The notes under the pieces: generated by a model
The model's database searches: none
What the model was told of the DNA's origin: nothing
What the model saw: the letters and a program-made list of their open reading frames with translations, nothing else
Shown here: positions 11,682-21,733 of the stretch, piece after piece
How positions within the stretch are numbered: the first letter of the stretch is position 1
Layout: each line of letters begins with the position of its first letter
Origin: a virus
Virus record (IMG/VR): IMGVR_UViG_3300028025_001299
Coordinates: 1 to 39,697 of that record
Strand: one strand, 5' to 3'
DNA: 39,697 nucleotides
Made by a program: the position numbers and the translations under genes

Positions 11682-12100
11682 TAGACCGTCCTAATGGTTT
11701 GGTAGGTTTCAAGTATCTCTAAAGCCCACTTGACTTTATCTTCTACTCGTTGCCCATATGGTTGACTGGTTGACCAGAGTTCAAGGTTCTCAATTCGGTT
11801 GTCTGCCCGATCTCCGTTTTTATGATGTACTGATTCGTGTGACAGTAATGGTCTACCTATGTGTTCTTCCATTACTTCTCTGTGTACCTTTATTAACTTA
11901 TTATTTTTCTTGTAAACCATATAGCCATTGGAATCTGGTATAGGTTTATATGCAGGTTCTAATGGTTTCTCTATTTGTAAATCACCAGTAATTCTTAACC
12001 TCTGTAAATGTCCAGTGCAATAACCAAGACCCTTATGTGGTTTACCACATAATTCAATAGAGCAAGTCCTGCCTCTAGGCTTATATCCCCGCGCTCCCAT
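11681..12100 (-). CDS. HNH homing endonuclease 1
   Basis: The 139-residue protein starts with a Cys/His finger (Cys13, Cys18, Cys28, His31). A spacer with [20 protein letters not shown] leads to the HNH core [20 protein letters not shown] (His92, His93, Asn101, Asn104), then the terminal helix of HNH_3-type phage enzymes. These are free-standing homing endonucleases that spread by cutting alleles lacking them. It sits between the large tail gene and the lysis cassette. Its last five residues, TIRTV, repeat the last five residues of the tail protein just upstream, with different codons. Confidence 0.88.
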   Translation of the reverse strand: MGARGYKPRGRTCSIELCGKPHKGLGYCTGHLQRLRITGDLQIEKPLEPAYKPIPDSNGYMVYKKNNKLIKVHREVMEEHIGRPLLSHESVHHKNGDRADNRIENLELWSTSQPYGQRVEDKVKWALEILETYQTIRTV

Positions 12101-14310
12101 CAGACGGTTCTTATCGTGACCAAGAGCGTTCCACCGTAGCCAGTGAATCGCTTATCCGAAGGTGTGCTATTTCTAAAGTCCAACTCTTCGATGAGTCCAA
12201 TATAGGATTCACCAGTTCTAAAATCTTCAACGCGGATGGTGTCACCTACGTTTTCAATAGATTCAAGCTGGCTCATACGGAAATATGCTGAGCCTTCATA
12301 ACCAACTTCAACGCCAAAGTGATCTGATTCGTGGTCGTAGCAAGACAGTGGATACTGGATAAGTCGCTGACGTGGGATAGCAGGCAGAGCCTTGATCTGG
12401 TAACCAGTAAACAATGGTCCCTTTGATGTATCAGTAGTCGAACGAGTCAATGTAAACTGGAAACCAAGGTATTCTTGAGAGGCTTGAGGGTAGTTGATGT
12501 TAACTTCTGGCACATTTGATTCCTGGGTAAAGGTACCAATGCGATAGAAGTTGTCTGCATAGTCAATGGAATCTACGTACAGACCGCCATTGGTAGTATC
12601 TACACGGGCCTGCATCAACTTAAAGATCTTCAGTTCTAGTGTGTTGTAACGTACATAACCTGTACGCAGTGTGCCTTCTGCTATCAAGGTAGATGCTGAC
12701 TCTATGTATATAGTTCCATCTGCGCCATTGCCAGCGTTACAAAATGCTAGGCGGTTGGTATCTCCTAAGAATGCACAGGCTGTTGTGTAGTGACCTAACG
12801 TATCTGCTGGGTTGTATAAGTCCCAGGCATAAGGGAACAAAAGGTTACCTAGCGGTTGACCCATATCAATACGGGTAACACCAACTTGACCATCAACACC
12901 AGATGCTGCCCAGATATATCTATCGCGGAAAGCAAAGTCATAGACTGGTTGGTCTGACTCAAAGATCAAAGCACCGTAGGTAATAGAACCATCGAGTGAA
13001 TTGACATCTGCCATACGCATACCTTGGTTGGTACCGATAGCCATATTGCCAAGGTAGTAAGCAATCTTAAATGTAATCTCACCTACTGGTAGTTCTGCTG
13101 CAGTGATAGCACTGGTCAGTGTAGGCATAGCACCAGTGCTAGTTGTCAGTGTGAACTTATAGATGTTGGACTGAATGCCACTATAGCCTGCGATATAGAT
13201 AGCTGCACCACTAGATGTGATGCTGGTAAATACGTGGTCAGGATCATTGTGCGTATAGACAGGACTAGGCAGTGATGTCGCGCTACTGGCAAACTCATAG
13301 ATCTTATCGTTGACTGCCATTACAAGACGTTCTTTGGTGTACTCAATAACAGCGTTCTCAACTACAATACCTGTTGCGTTAAACATCAATGTTGGAGATA
13401 CGCTTGCATCATCTGACAATAACTTCTTGTAGACGTGGATCTTGTCAGCTCCACCTGAAGTCTGATTAGTTACCCAATAGGCATAGACACCATCATCGCA
13501 GATTGAATAGACTGGATCATCTGTTCCTGCGTTATAGTCAATGAAGTGGATAACCTCTGCCACACCTGTACCTACTGGAGATACTGCAGTTGATGCCACA
13601 TTAGATGCAGTCTTGGCATAGGTAAAGGTGGTTGTTGTAGGTACACCTGTAATGCGGTACTCACCATTAAAGGTTGCATCCACACCTGAAATAGTAATCT
13701 GCATACCAGTACATAGACCGTGTGCTGCAGTAGTAGTCAGCGTAGCTACGTTAGAGGTCAGCGCCTTGTTATTGATAGAGACTGTGATCTTTGGGAAGAC
13801 CTTATCTACATCGTACTCATCGGCTAATAAAACACCATCATACTTAATACTGTTCTTAGTCCATTGGATAGATCTGGCATACTGCCACGGACGGCCATTG
13901 GCTTGAATGCCACCTGTGATTGTGTGTTGGCTATCTACAGACTTAAGCAGTGTTGCCTGTCCTTTAGTCCAGACATTGACACCCTTAGACTCTGTGTACT
14001 GGAAGCGAAGCGACTCATCCTGGATAGGCTCAAAGAACTTGATGCCTTGTCCATAGTGGAAAGAGCTTTGGCTACGTAGCCACCAACCAGTAAGCGTCTG
14101 CTCACCTGGCTCACGGCTTTGGTCAATCTGTTGCTTGCGATACTGGGCTGTGACACGACGATAAGGTGAATCGTCAGAGTTGAGCAAGAAGAACGGTAAA
14201 CCAGCAATAGCTATATCGTAGGCTTCACCAGTTGCTGAATAATTAGTGGCACCTACTGGGTTAGATAGTACGTAGGGTAAGCCCTCTGTTATGTCGTCGC
14301 CGTATGGCAC
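12100..14310 (-). CDS. Large tail protein, nozzle-like
   Basis: The 736-residue product is beta-rich. After an N-terminal region with many aromatics it carries an Ig-like insert at about residues 175-252 ([20 protein letters not shown] ... FNGEYRI). Repeats reading [15 protein letters not shown] and [10 protein letters not shown] suggest a beta-propeller. Size, place at the end of the tail genes and the absence of tape measure or sheath genes suit a podovirus tail-tube/nozzle protein. I infer this from context; no catalytic motif is visible. The gene starts 10 nt after the small protein at 14321. Confidence 0.6.
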   Translation of the reverse strand: MPYGDDITEGLPYVLSNPVGATNYSATGEAYDIAIAGLPFFLLNSDDSPYRRVTAQYRKQQIDQSREPGEQTLTGWWLRSQSSFHYGQGIKFFEPIQDESLRFQYTESKGVNVWTKGQATLLKSVDSQHTITGGIQANGRPWQYARSIQWTKNSIKYDGVLLADEYDVDKVFPKITVSINNKALTSNVATLTTTAAHGLCTGMQITISGVDATFNGEYRITGVPTTTTFTYAKTASNVASTAVSPVGTGVAEVIHFIDYNAGTDDPVYSICDDGVYAYWVTNQTSGGADKIHVYKKLLSDDASVSPTLMFNATGIVVENAVIEYTKERLVMAVNDKIYEFASSATSLPSPVYTHNDPDHVFTSITSSGAAIYIAGYSGIQSNIYKFTLTTSTGAMPTLTSAITAAELPVGEITFKIAYYLGNMAIGTNQGMRMADVNSLDGSITYGALIFESDQPVYDFAFRDRYIWAASGVDGQVGVTRIDMGQPLGNLLFPYAWDLYNPADTLGHYTTACAFLGDTNRLAFCNAGNGADGTIYIESASTLIAEGTLRTGYVRYNTLELKIFKLMQARVDTTNGGLYVDSIDYADNFYRIGTFTQESNVPEVNINYPQASQEYLGFQFTLTRSTTDTSKGPLFTGYQIKALPAIPRQRLIQYPLSCYDHESDHFGVEVGYEGSAYFRMSQLESIENVGDTIRVEDFRTGESYIGLIEELDFRNSTPSDKRFTGYGGTLLVTIRTV

Positions 14311-14320
14311 GTAGTTGTCC

Positions 14321-14542
14321 TTACGCTAGAAGTAGTTTTGCTTCGTCTGCTGTGATGCCTAACTTTGCAAGTAGCGCAGCCTTAGCCTCAGCATCTGCTG
14401 CTGCCTTAACCTCTGCTGCTGCACGATCTGCTTCTGCCTGTGCTGCTGCCGCTTCATTGGCTGCGATCTCATCGGCTGTCAATGGGCGCTCTGTGACGAT
14501 GCCTGTTTCGCAGTTTATTTCGATTGCTGTTGGTGTTGTCAT
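14321..14542 (-). CDS. Small Ala-rich coiled-coil protein, 73 aa
   Basis: After a beta-like start with EINCETGIVTERPLTADE the protein is a long Ala/Glu-rich helix (AAAAQAEADRAAAEVKAAAD), ending AKLGITADEAKLLLA. This pattern, with 'GI-x-DEAKLLL' at the end, is common in short phage proteins encoded next to tail genes. It may be a tail-assembly helper or minor component. It lies between the HNH gene and the large tail gene and overlaps the HNH stop. Confidence 0.65.
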   Translation of the reverse strand: MTTPTAIEINCETGIVTERPLTADEIAANEAAAAQAEADRAAAEVKAAADAEAKAALLAKLGITADEAKLLLA

Positions 14543-14994
14543 TGTTGCTCCTTTAATAGATGTGGTGCGTATTGATTTAATATCTCTGTGGCGTATTGAA
14601 TCTTGTCTTCTATCTTTTGACCTTTAGGTTGTTTGGTATTCCATAACTCTAGGTTTTCCAAACGATTGTCTAGCCTATTACCGTTCTTATGATGGACATT
14701 CTCACCATCAGTTAACGGTCTTCCTAGATGTTCAGACATAACCAAACGATGTTCTGCTATCCAACCTTTAGTGTCAGAGTTGGGATGACCAAAGGCTGCA
14801 ACATACTTGTATGTTTTCCGTACTCCCTTATGGCCCTTTTCCCTAGCAAACGGATCGTTATATAGTTTAACTCGTTTGTAGTGCATCTGACACATACCAT
14901 TAGCAGTATGTGGCTTTAAGCACTTTCTATTATCTTGTGTAATTATTGTACAGAATTCGTGTTGAACGACCCTGCCGCTACCTTTTCCACCCAT
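14539..14994 (-). CDS. HNH homing endonuclease 2
   Basis: The 151-residue protein parallels HNH 1: an N-terminal Cys/His finger (Cys15, Cys25, Cys35, His38), AEHRLVMSEHLGRPLTDGE, then NVHHKNGNRLDNRLENLELW (His101, His102, Asn104, Asn110) and a closing helix. The two are paralogues with different insertion points. No Shine-Dalgarno site precedes ATG 14994. Instead a perfect TATAAT box lies 6 nt upstream, so this gene appears to carry its own leaderless promoter. It separates the fibre paralogues from the tail gene. Confidence 0.88.
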   Translation of the reverse strand: MGGKGSGRVVQHEFCTIITQDNRKCLKPHTANGMCQMHYKRVKLYNDPFAREKGHKGVRKTYKYVAAFGHPNSDTKGWIAEHRLVMSEHLGRPLTDGENVHHKNGNRLDNRLENLELWNTKQPKGQKIEDKIQYATEILNQYAPHLLKEQQ

Positions 14995-15000
14995 AGCTTT

Positions 15001-15006
15001 ATTATA
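15001..15006 (-). promoter_or_regulatory. TATAAT box for leaderless HNH gene
   Basis: The minus strand reads TATAAT followed by AAAGCT and then ATG 14994. The consensus -10 box at this distance places the start site at the ATG. No clear -35 hexamer is seen at 16-18 bp. The box lies between the stop of the fibre-type gene and the HNH start. Confidence 0.55.
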
Positions 15007-15008
15007 TA

Positions 15009-15518
15009 CTAACTGGACTTGATGCCGTATAGATAGAAAGATGAACCTGAAACAAAGTTAGAACCAGTCTTGCTTAAAACTATTTGATTAAGACTTGCCG
15101 TATTTCTCCAAAGACCCGCCGTGTCGCACATTCTTGCAAGAGTTGCATTATTTTCACTTACTCCAATAATACCAATTGGTTTATTTTGTGAGGCTGTATA
15201 GGAAGGAATATAGATTTCCATACTATTAAAAGTGTTAGCAGTAAATGATGCGTCTTCATCATATAGTGCTATCAAGGAAGTTTGACTTGATTCACGAGCA
15301 CTAACTGCAGCAGAGCCAGTCCCAAGAAGAATTGTTCTTGAATAGTTTGTTGCGCTATCGCCATTCAATGCTAAGATAATTGAGTTTTGAGTTACTGTTT
15401 CACGAGATGTAATGCGTAGCACCAAGTCAGTATAAGTTGCAGGAATGGCAGAAAAGGTAACGCTTGCAGCAGAACTGCTAAGCACATTGCTTGAGATGAG
15501 TGTGTATGTATTTGCCAT
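15009..15518 (-). CDS. Fibre-type beta protein C (paralogue 3)
   Basis: The 169-residue protein is Ser/Thr/Ala-rich and beta-stranded. It shares with the next two genes upstream a start block (SVTFSAIPATYTDLVLRI), a middle block about LNGDSATNYSRTILLG, and an ending in the pattern LYGIK. The three are clearly one family in tandem. Proteins like this serve as tail fibres or receptor-binding modules in short-tailed phages; the role here is inferred from position. The stop is next to the TATAAT box of the HNH gene. Confidence 0.65.
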   Translation of the reverse strand: MANTYTLISSNVLSSSAASVTFSAIPATYTDLVLRITSRETVTQNSIILALNGDSATNYSRTILLGTGSAAVSARESSQTSLIALYDEDASFTANTFNSMEIYIPSYTASQNKPIGIIGVSENNATLARMCDTAGLWRNTASLNQIVLSKTGSNFVSGSSFYLYGIKSS

Positions 15519-15519
15519 T

Positions 15520-16017
15520 TTACGCCTTTAGTATTCCGTAGAGGGTGGCTGTGGTGCCTGTGGCAAAAGTGCTGCTTGCCATAACTGCTGCAACTGTTGT
15601 TATTGCTGAAGTGGAACGATATAAACCTACTGCTCGCTCTATTGCGCCTGAGCCGTTTCTATCAGCCGAAACAGTAGCCAATGAAGATTTATGGGTAGAT
15701 CCAGCATAAGAAAAGACATCTAGTGTCCACATTGAGGGAATTGTGTCAGATAGAAGCGCGTTAATAGTGACCAGTAATCCTGTACCAGCGTTGTTTACTG
15801 AGGATGCTGAAGTTCCATTTCCGCTCAATCTTGTTGTAGAATACAAACTGCTTGAGTCAGAATTGAAACGGAATAAAGGATAGGTGTTATTAGTTGTGCC
15901 AGTACCTACAATGACTAATCTTAAATCTGTGTAAGTCGCAGCAATACTGCTAAAAGTAATAGACGCTGCAGCAGTGCCTAAAGTAGTGGTAGCGATTGGC
16001 TCGTATGTAGTTGCCAT
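15520..16017 (-). CDS. Fibre-type beta protein B (paralogue 2)
   Basis: The 165-residue product belongs to the tandem family: SITFSSIAATYTDLRLVIVG near the start, FNSDSSSLYSTTRLSGNG in the middle, and ATLYGILKA at the end. There is no signal peptide. Between the shared blocks the sequences diverge strongly, as expected for receptor-binding surfaces under host selection. The gene starts 2 nt after its neighbour ends. Confidence 0.65.
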   Translation of the reverse strand: MATTYEPIATTTLGTAAASITFSSIAATYTDLRLVIVGTGTTNNTYPLFRFNSDSSSLYSTTRLSGNGTSASSVNNAGTGLLVTINALLSDTIPSMWTLDVFSYAGSTHKSSLATVSADRNGSGAIERAVGLYRSTSAITTVAAVMASSTFATGTTATLYGILKA

Positions 16018-16575
16018 TTATGCCCCCTTAATTCCGTAAAGCGATACAGTAGTAGAAGTTGTAAAATTTTGGTCGGCAATTAAACTTACGGATGAAACTG
16101 CCGATGTATTTATAAATAATCCCGAAGTCAAATCAATTGCGCCAGTTCCGTTTTTATTTGAGCCAACAAAGTTTCTGATTGTTTTATTTCGGCTTGTTGA
16201 AGTGTAATCGTGTATGTCTATGATGCCAGAAAAAGGATAAGTCGCGCCAACTGTAACATTCCATTGACCTAAACTCATTCTTGTTAAACCAAGACTTGCA
16301 TCGCCAACTGCATAAACTGTGCTTCCGTCACCTTCTAATAAATGTGAATTGTATGAACTCGTTGTGACTCCATTTAATCTAACATAGAAACTTGTATCGA
16401 ATGAAGTTATGGCATTAAATCTAATCTGCAATGATGTGTAAGTGCTAGGGATGGATGAAAAAGTAATTGTTCCCGATGAGCCTGTGCCAGATGCAGATGC
16501 GATGGACTCGTAAGCACCTGCCGCAATTTTACTTTTCGTAATGCCAGATGCAAGTATTCCTAAGATTGGACTCAC
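16018..16575 (-). CDS. Fibre-type beta protein A (paralogue 1)
   Basis: The 185-residue product adds an N-terminal stretch (SPILGILASGITKSKIAAGA) before the family blocks: TITFSSIPSTYTSLQIRFNA, VRLNGVTTSSYNSHLLEGDG and the end VSLYGIKGA. The extra N-terminus resembles the anchor segment of minor tail proteins and may attach the array to the tail. ATG 16575 overlaps the upstream gene stop by 4 nt. Confidence 0.65.
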   Translation of the reverse strand: MSPILGILASGITKSKIAAGAYESIASASGTGSSGTITFSSIPSTYTSLQIRFNAITSFDTSFYVRLNGVTTSSYNSHLLEGDGSTVYAVGDASLGLTRMSLGQWNVTVGATYPFSGIIDIHDYTSTSRNKTIRNFVGSNKNGTGAIDLTSGLFINTSAVSSVSLIADQNFTTSTTVSLYGIKGA

Positions 16576-16940
16576 GCTATATCACCTACTACATACCAAG
16601 TATCTGTTGCTACCTTGATACAGGTGGCAGATGAATACTGGACTCTTAGTTTAGGCGAGGCAGCAGTTGCTCCATTAGAAAGAATAGTCGTTGTACCGCT
16701 AGTTACCGCATTGATTGTTACCTGACCTGCGCCAATTGCAATGATGTTAATTTGGCATCCGATTGGGAATGCCACGTTTGCATTAGTTGGGATTGAGTAA
16801 GTCTGAGCAGATGCGTTACTGGCTGTGACTAACTTGTTGTCAGAATCTGCTAAGACAAATGTATAGGTAGTACCAGTCTGGGCGTTAAGTGTTAGCGCCG
16901 TTGATGGGCTAACACTACCGCCGATAATTGAAACGCTCAT
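16572..16940 (-). CDS. Tail-associated beta domain protein, 122 aa
   Basis: The protein is one beta domain: YTFVLADSDNKLVTASNASA, a strand with GCQINIIAIGAGQVTINAV, and SPKLRVQYSSATCIKVATD ending in YVVGDIA. The same domain forms the C-terminal part of the 267-residue protein at 17260, so the pair arose by duplication. Domains of this kind are common at the tips or knobs of phage tail proteins. Function is inferred from context. Confidence 0.65.
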   Translation of the reverse strand: MSVSIIGGSVSPSTALTLNAQTGTTYTFVLADSDNKLVTASNASAQTYSIPTNANVAFPIGCQINIIAIGAGQVTINAVTSGTTTILSNGATAASPKLRVQYSSATCIKVATDTWYVVGDIA

Positions 16941-17260
16941 TAGTTACCTTCCGATCCAAATGCACTAAAGGATGTATTACCTGTAGTTGAGTACACGGTA
17001 ATAACATCTGTGTTAGCCAAGGTAATTCCACCTTGTAGTGAGAAGACAGCACCTGCTGCAAGTGGTACTCCGTATGCAATGTAGTGTTGGTTAGCCAAGG
17101 CAGCACCTGTTGGTCGCACTGCTACTCGGATAGTATCTTGTGTGCCACCAATGTTTGATGCGTTAAGTGTAGATATAATCGTTGCATTAGTTGCTGTATA
17201 GAGTGTGGTTGCAGTTGCAGCCGTTGGTGCCGACTGCGCTAGAACCTTATATGTTGGCAT
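16940..17260 (-). CDS. Small tail or structural protein, 106 aa
   Basis: The product is beta-rich (TATTLYTATNATIISTLNAS, then TIRVAVRPTG and a strand with VPLAAGAVFSLQGGITL), with no Cys or charged clusters. It resembles small phage virion proteins that decorate capsid or tail. It overlaps its neighbours by one base on each side (TAATG-type junctions), so the three genes from 16572 to 18063 look like one structural unit. Confidence 0.6.
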   Translation of the reverse strand: MPTYKVLAQSAPTAATATTLYTATNATIISTLNASNIGGTQDTIRVAVRPTGAALANQHYIAYGVPLAAGAVFSLQGGITLANTDVITVYSTTGNTSFSAFGSEGN

Positions 17261-18063
17261 TAGGATAGATCCCCAATCACTGTGAAGTTATTACTTGATG
17301 TACAAATAATGGTTGCTGCGCTGTACTGAGCACGTAAGTCAGGGGCAGTAGATGTAGCGCCAGTAGATGTAAGAACGGTAGTTCCATCGTTTCTAATCTG
17401 GACTGCTCCTGCTCCAATGCGCTGTACGTTAATCTGTTGGCCTGCTGTAAAGACTCCGTTAGGAACTGTTAGTGTCAAAGTTCCTGCATCACTCATAGTG
17501 ATGAGCTTGTTAACATCACCTGCTACCAAGGTGTAGTTAGCAGTCTTGGCGCTTAGCGTTAGATCGGCGGTTATAGGTGTTGCCCACTTAACTCCCAGTG
17601 TTGCTGTTGAATCAGCAGTGAGCACCTGTCCATTGGTTCCAACGGCGAGGTTATCTGGTACCGCACTTGCACTTGCTGCGATAATGTCACCCTTGGCTGT
17701 AACTAATGCCTTTGGGATTGCAGCATCTGCTGTGGCTACACCTGTTGTATAAAAGGTTAGGTCGCTACTGGTAAGAACGTGTTTGACTGTAGCTCCACCC
17801 GTATGTGAGATAGCAGAGGTTCCTGCTTGACCACGAACAATGGTAAAGGTATCGGTAGATACTGCGGTGATAAAAACAATTTCTTCATTCTGTGTATCAA
17901 CATCAAGTGCTACCGTAAATTGATCTACGTTACCAGCAGCAAGAGTGACACCCCCCATAAGGGCAGAACCTGTACCAGTAGCAACTGTCATAGTAGTTGC
18001 ACTGTTAGAGATTCCCGAAGCCAGCGTCGTTTCAACGCTGATGGACGAATACTTACGAGTCAT
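17260..18063 (-). CDS. Tail protein with two beta domains, 267 aa
   Basis: The N-terminal domain (to about residue 110) has [38 protein letters not shown] and [20 protein letters not shown]. This is the pattern of a phage structural domain that I have seen in tail and head-tail proteins. A short linker ([20 protein letters not shown] and [12 protein letters not shown], typical of fibre proteins) leads to a C-terminal domain shared with the gene at 16572. A minor tail or fibre-base protein is the likely role. Confidence 0.65.
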   Translation of the reverse strand: MTRKYSSISVETTLASGISNSATTMTVATGTGSALMGGVTLAAGNVDQFTVALDVDTQNEEIVFITAVSTDTFTIVRGQAGTSAISHTGGATVKHVLTSSDLTFYTTGVATADAAIPKALVTAKGDIIAASASAVPDNLAVGTNGQVLTADSTATLGVKWATPITADLTLSAKTANYTLVAGDVNKLITMSDAGTLTLTVPNGVFTAGQQINVQRIGAGAVQIRNDGTTVLTSTGATSTAPDLRAQYSAATIICTSSNNFTVIGDLS

Positions 18064-18076
18064 TGGCTTTCCTTAC

Positions 18077-18979
18077 CTAGCGGGTGTAGTGAATACGGAT
18101 TGGATACTTGTCTGACAACTTCAACGCTTCTTCATTCAGACGCTGTTGATAGAGGGCAAAGATGTAACGAGAGGCTGCAGCACCTGCAGATGATGGCAAC
18201 TTAGAGTCGTTTAGATCTGCTTCAGCACTAGATAGATTGATTCGTCCAGCGTCAAGATAAGACAGTAGTTTGTATGATGCACCGAGGACAACAACATCCT
18301 TACAAGAATCTGGTAAACCAGTAACGTCAGCAAAATCATCTGTGTTTGCGTCAAGAGTGTTTGGCGTGGCTGTATACCAAACCTGAATTGTACGACCAGG
18401 TTGTACGTTCTCATAGATATTAAGTGTATTGTTTGTATTGAAGGTTGCGGCATTTGCCATACCATCTAAGCGCCAGCGATTTACTGGTAGCCATTCTTGG
18501 CTAGAACCTGTTGTCTGCCAAGAGATAAAGAGCACACCTTCGCAGTCATCAGGTAGTGGGTATGTAACCTGAGATGCGTTAAAGGTAAATGTATAAGAGT
18601 TGATAATCCAGAGCTTAGGATAGAAGCTGTTGATCGTATCGTTGATAGCCTTCTTGATGGAGTTACGTGGGAAAGTTGGAGATAGAGTTACTGGTGCATA
18701 CAGCGAGTGAGGCGATGCTGTTGTTCCCTGGTATCCACGGCCAAAGCCTGGGATAACGTTGAGTTGGTTGTTTGACTTATCAAAGGAGTCAATCCAGATT
18801 AGTTCATCATCAATTTCGATGATACCTTTGGCTAGGTTAGAAGATGAGCCAACGGTGATTTCAGTGCTGGTAGTAGTTAAACCAGCAGGGTTAGCAACAT
18901 AAGTGATACGGTCTTGGCGCAGTGCATAACCTTGTAGGTTAGCCTTTACCTCGTCCACCAGTTCGTTCAGTGTTGGCAT
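18077..18979 (-). CDS. Head-tail adaptor or tail-tube-like structural protein, 300 aa
   Basis: The N-terminus TLNELVDEVKANLQGYALRQ is a helix typical of phage adaptor and tail-tubular-A-type proteins. A beta segment carrying VGSSSNLAKGIIEIDDELIW and GFGRGYQGTTASPHS resembles the beta domain of the 267-residue neighbour. The rest alternates helices and strands (IKKAINDTINSFYPKLW, TYPLPDDCEGVLFI). In podoviruses such a protein joins portal and nozzle. The assignment is by pattern and place. Confidence 0.55.
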   Translation of the reverse strand: MPTLNELVDEVKANLQGYALRQDRITYVANPAGLTTTSTEITVGSSSNLAKGIIEIDDELIWIDSFDKSNNQLNVIPGFGRGYQGTTASPHSLYAPVTLSPTFPRNSIKKAINDTINSFYPKLWIINSYTFTFNASQVTYPLPDDCEGVLFISWQTTGSSQEWLPVNRWRLDGMANAATFNTNNTLNIYENVQPGRTIQVWYTATPNTLDANTDDFADVTGLPDSCKDVVVLGASYKLLSYLDAGRINLSSAEADLNDSKLPSSAGAAASRYIFALYQQRLNEEALKLSDKYPIRIHYTR

Positions 18980-20040
18980 TATTTCCTTTCATACCAGCCA
19001 TCTCCCCATAGAGTTAGCAGTCGTGCGAAGTATTGTTCATACTGTGGTGCGATAGCATCCAAGGAATACAAGGACACTGCTCGCTTGTGTATTGCTACTG
19101 GGTCAAGATCCTTTACCCACTCTGTTGCTGCTGCAAACTCCATTGCATTTCTGCAACGGTATCCAGTAACACCATTGGGATTAGTCTCTGTAAAAGCACC
19201 CCAGTCTGTGGTAATCGTTGGAGTTCCACAGGTCTGTGCTTCGATAACAACGTTACCGAAAGGTTCTATGTAGAGCGTTGGAGCAAATAAGGCAGTAGCA
19301 CCGCCCATTAACTTTGCTCTCTCAACAGGTCCTACTGGACCTACCCACTCGCCGTATTCAATCTTTGGGTTATTGCCAGGACCTGCCATAATCAGCTTGA
19401 GTCCTAGTTCCTTACATACGTGCTGAGCAATGACTAGACCTTTACGATCTATCATTCGTCCAACGTATAAGTAGTAATCTTCTTTCTTCTCTTGCAATGG
19501 AAACATCTCAGGCTCTAAGTAACCAGGAATAACTGCATCATAGAAGTTACCATCTACTGCTGTTGGGTTCTTAAACATTGCATAGATGCTGTGCATCCAA
19601 GCGTATGATTCAAACACCTTATACTTGCTAAATACTCCACCGTAACCCACGCCAAACTCTACGGTTATGTGGTTAGGGTAAGCATCTGCAATAGGCTTCT
19701 GAGTAGCACCACCAATAACACAGATAAAGTCTTTTTGTTCTAGGCGCTTGCCTAGTTCCTTGATGGCGTTGCCATTAAAAATCTGCCAGTGCGGAAGGTT
19801 TGTATCAAATGATGCTTCAGTGTAATGACTACCACCCAGAGCCTCTGCTTGCTGCTCTTTAGTGATACAGGTAATCAGTTCATCTACTGGGGCTTCGTTA
19901 TCCTCACCAGCATAGAGATAGACCGTATGGCCTAGCCCTTTCATCATCATACAAAAGCGCCTGACCTTTTCGGTATAGGCGCAGTTGACGTACTCTTTAG
20001 TTGTTTGGGTATGGGGCAGGCTAATAACGTGGAATCTCAT
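18979..20040 (-). CDS. Family-4-like GT-B glycosyltransferase
   Basis: The 353-residue protein has two Rossmann-like halves. The first begins RFHVISLPHTQTT, and the second holds YYLYVGRMIDRKGLVIAQHV and KLIMAGPGN. The donor-site motif is EPFGNVVIEAQ (Glu259 and Glu267, the E-x7-E of GT4 enzymes), then CGTPTITTDWGAFTE. It should transfer a sugar from an activated donor. Lying directly downstream of the collagen-like gene within the virion operon, it may glycosylate that fibre or another virion protein. Alternatives are host wall or DNA modification. Confidence 0.88.
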   Translation of the reverse strand: MRFHVISLPHTQTTKEYVNCAYTEKVRRFCMMMKGLGHTVYLYAGEDNEAPVDELITCITKEQQAEALGGSHYTEASFDTNLPHWQIFNGNAIKELGKRLEQKDFICVIGGATQKPIADAYPNHITVEFGVGYGGVFSKYKVFESYAWMHSIYAMFKNPTAVDGNFYDAVIPGYLEPEMFPLQEKKEDYYLYVGRMIDRKGLVIAQHVCKELGLKLIMAGPGNNPKIEYGEWVGPVGPVERAKLMGGATALFAPTLYIEPFGNVVIEAQTCGTPTITTDWGAFTETNPNGVTGYRCRNAMEFAAATEWVKDLDPVAIHKRAVSLYSLDAIAPQYEQYFARLLTLWGDGWYERK

Positions 20041-20049
20041 AGGAGAATC

Positions 20050-20936
<887 letters not shown>

Positions 20937-20940
<4 letters not shown>

Positions 20941-21278
20941 GTTGTCACCGCTCCTGTCACAATAAATTTACCTTCTAAGATGCGTGTAACAGTTGCACCT
21001 GAATTTAATACTAGATCGTAAGAGTAACGACCTGCTGTAATAGCTGCAGTAGTTGCAGAACTAAGTGTGACGTTAATACGTCCTGTCAATGCGGTAAGGA
21101 CCATAGCGCCATTGGCTGTACTTGCTACTACAGTTGTAGTAGTTGCACCAACGAATGGGCGAACAGTCATAGTTCCGGTATAACCAGTTAAATCCCAAGG
21201 AGTTGAGTCGTTCTTGATCTGGAACTGGAAGTTGAATGTAGTTGCTTGGTCACAGACCAAGTTATATTTAGCACTCAA
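20937..21278 (-). CDS. Beta-sandwich structural protein, 113 aa
   Basis: The product has [20 protein letters not shown] followed by [10 protein letters not shown] and [20 protein letters not shown]. This order is seen in phage BppU-like or Ig-like N-terminal domains that hold fibres. It may provide the base for the collagen-like fibre, whose gene overlaps its stop by 4 nt. The family link is from pattern memory. Confidence 0.6.
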
Positions 21279-21559
21279 GATGACACCGCTCTGAGAGCTT
21301 GCGCTGCAGGTAGTTGAAAAGTACCAGCGATGAGGTTACATACGCCGTTGTAATCAAGACGATTAGTAGTAGACGTACCCGCAATCGCATTTAATACTCC
21401 CACTGTGTCGGTTAAGTTTGTTGTTACTGATCGTTGTGCTGCCCACTGACGGGCAGCCAACGCCTCATCAACCATTTCGCTTGGTGCTCTATAGGTGCCA
21501 CCATTAGCCAGACGATTGAGTTCATCTAATAGCGTTGTGCCGTATTGTCCTAGTGCCAC
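21275..21559 (-). CDS. Hypothetical structural protein, 94 aa
   Basis: The protein is helical at the start (TTLLDELNRLANGGTY, EMVDEALAARQWAAQR) and ends with LNAIAGTSTTNRLDYNGVCN and a short hydrophobic helix. No motif allows a name. It is coupled to the beta-sandwich gene by a 4-nt overlap and so probably belongs to the same virion substructure. Confidence 0.6.
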   Translation of the reverse strand: MALGQYGTTLLDELNRLANGGTYRAPSEMVDEALAARQWAAQRSVTTNLTDTVGVLNAIAGTSTTNRLDYNGVCNLIAGTFQLPAAQALRAVSS

Positions 21560-21568
21560 CTATTTACC

Positions 21569-21733
21569 TCAATTCTTTGTAGATCGTGCTACTGCTGCGT
21601 TGTCTATTAGATTTGGATAAGGCCTACCTGCTGCCTTAGCTCTAGCCTTTGCTGCAGCCTTTTGCTTTGCTGTTAACGTGGTTGATTTCTTTTTAGGATT
21701 CTTTGTATCCCAGAATGCTGCCTTCTTTTTCAT
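21569..21733 (-). CDS. Lys/Ala-rich basic protein, 54 aa
   Basis: ATG at 21733 overlaps the preceding stop (ATGA). The sequence starts MKKKAAFWDTKNPKKKS and continues with a helix of Ala, Lys and Arg (TAKQKAAAKARAKAAGRPYP). It is one of several small basic proteins in this stretch that might bind DNA or act in capsid assembly. No family is recognised. Confidence 0.6.
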   Translation of the reverse strand: MKKKAAFWDTKNPKKKSTTLTAKQKAAAKARAKAAGRPYPNLIDNAAVARSTKN

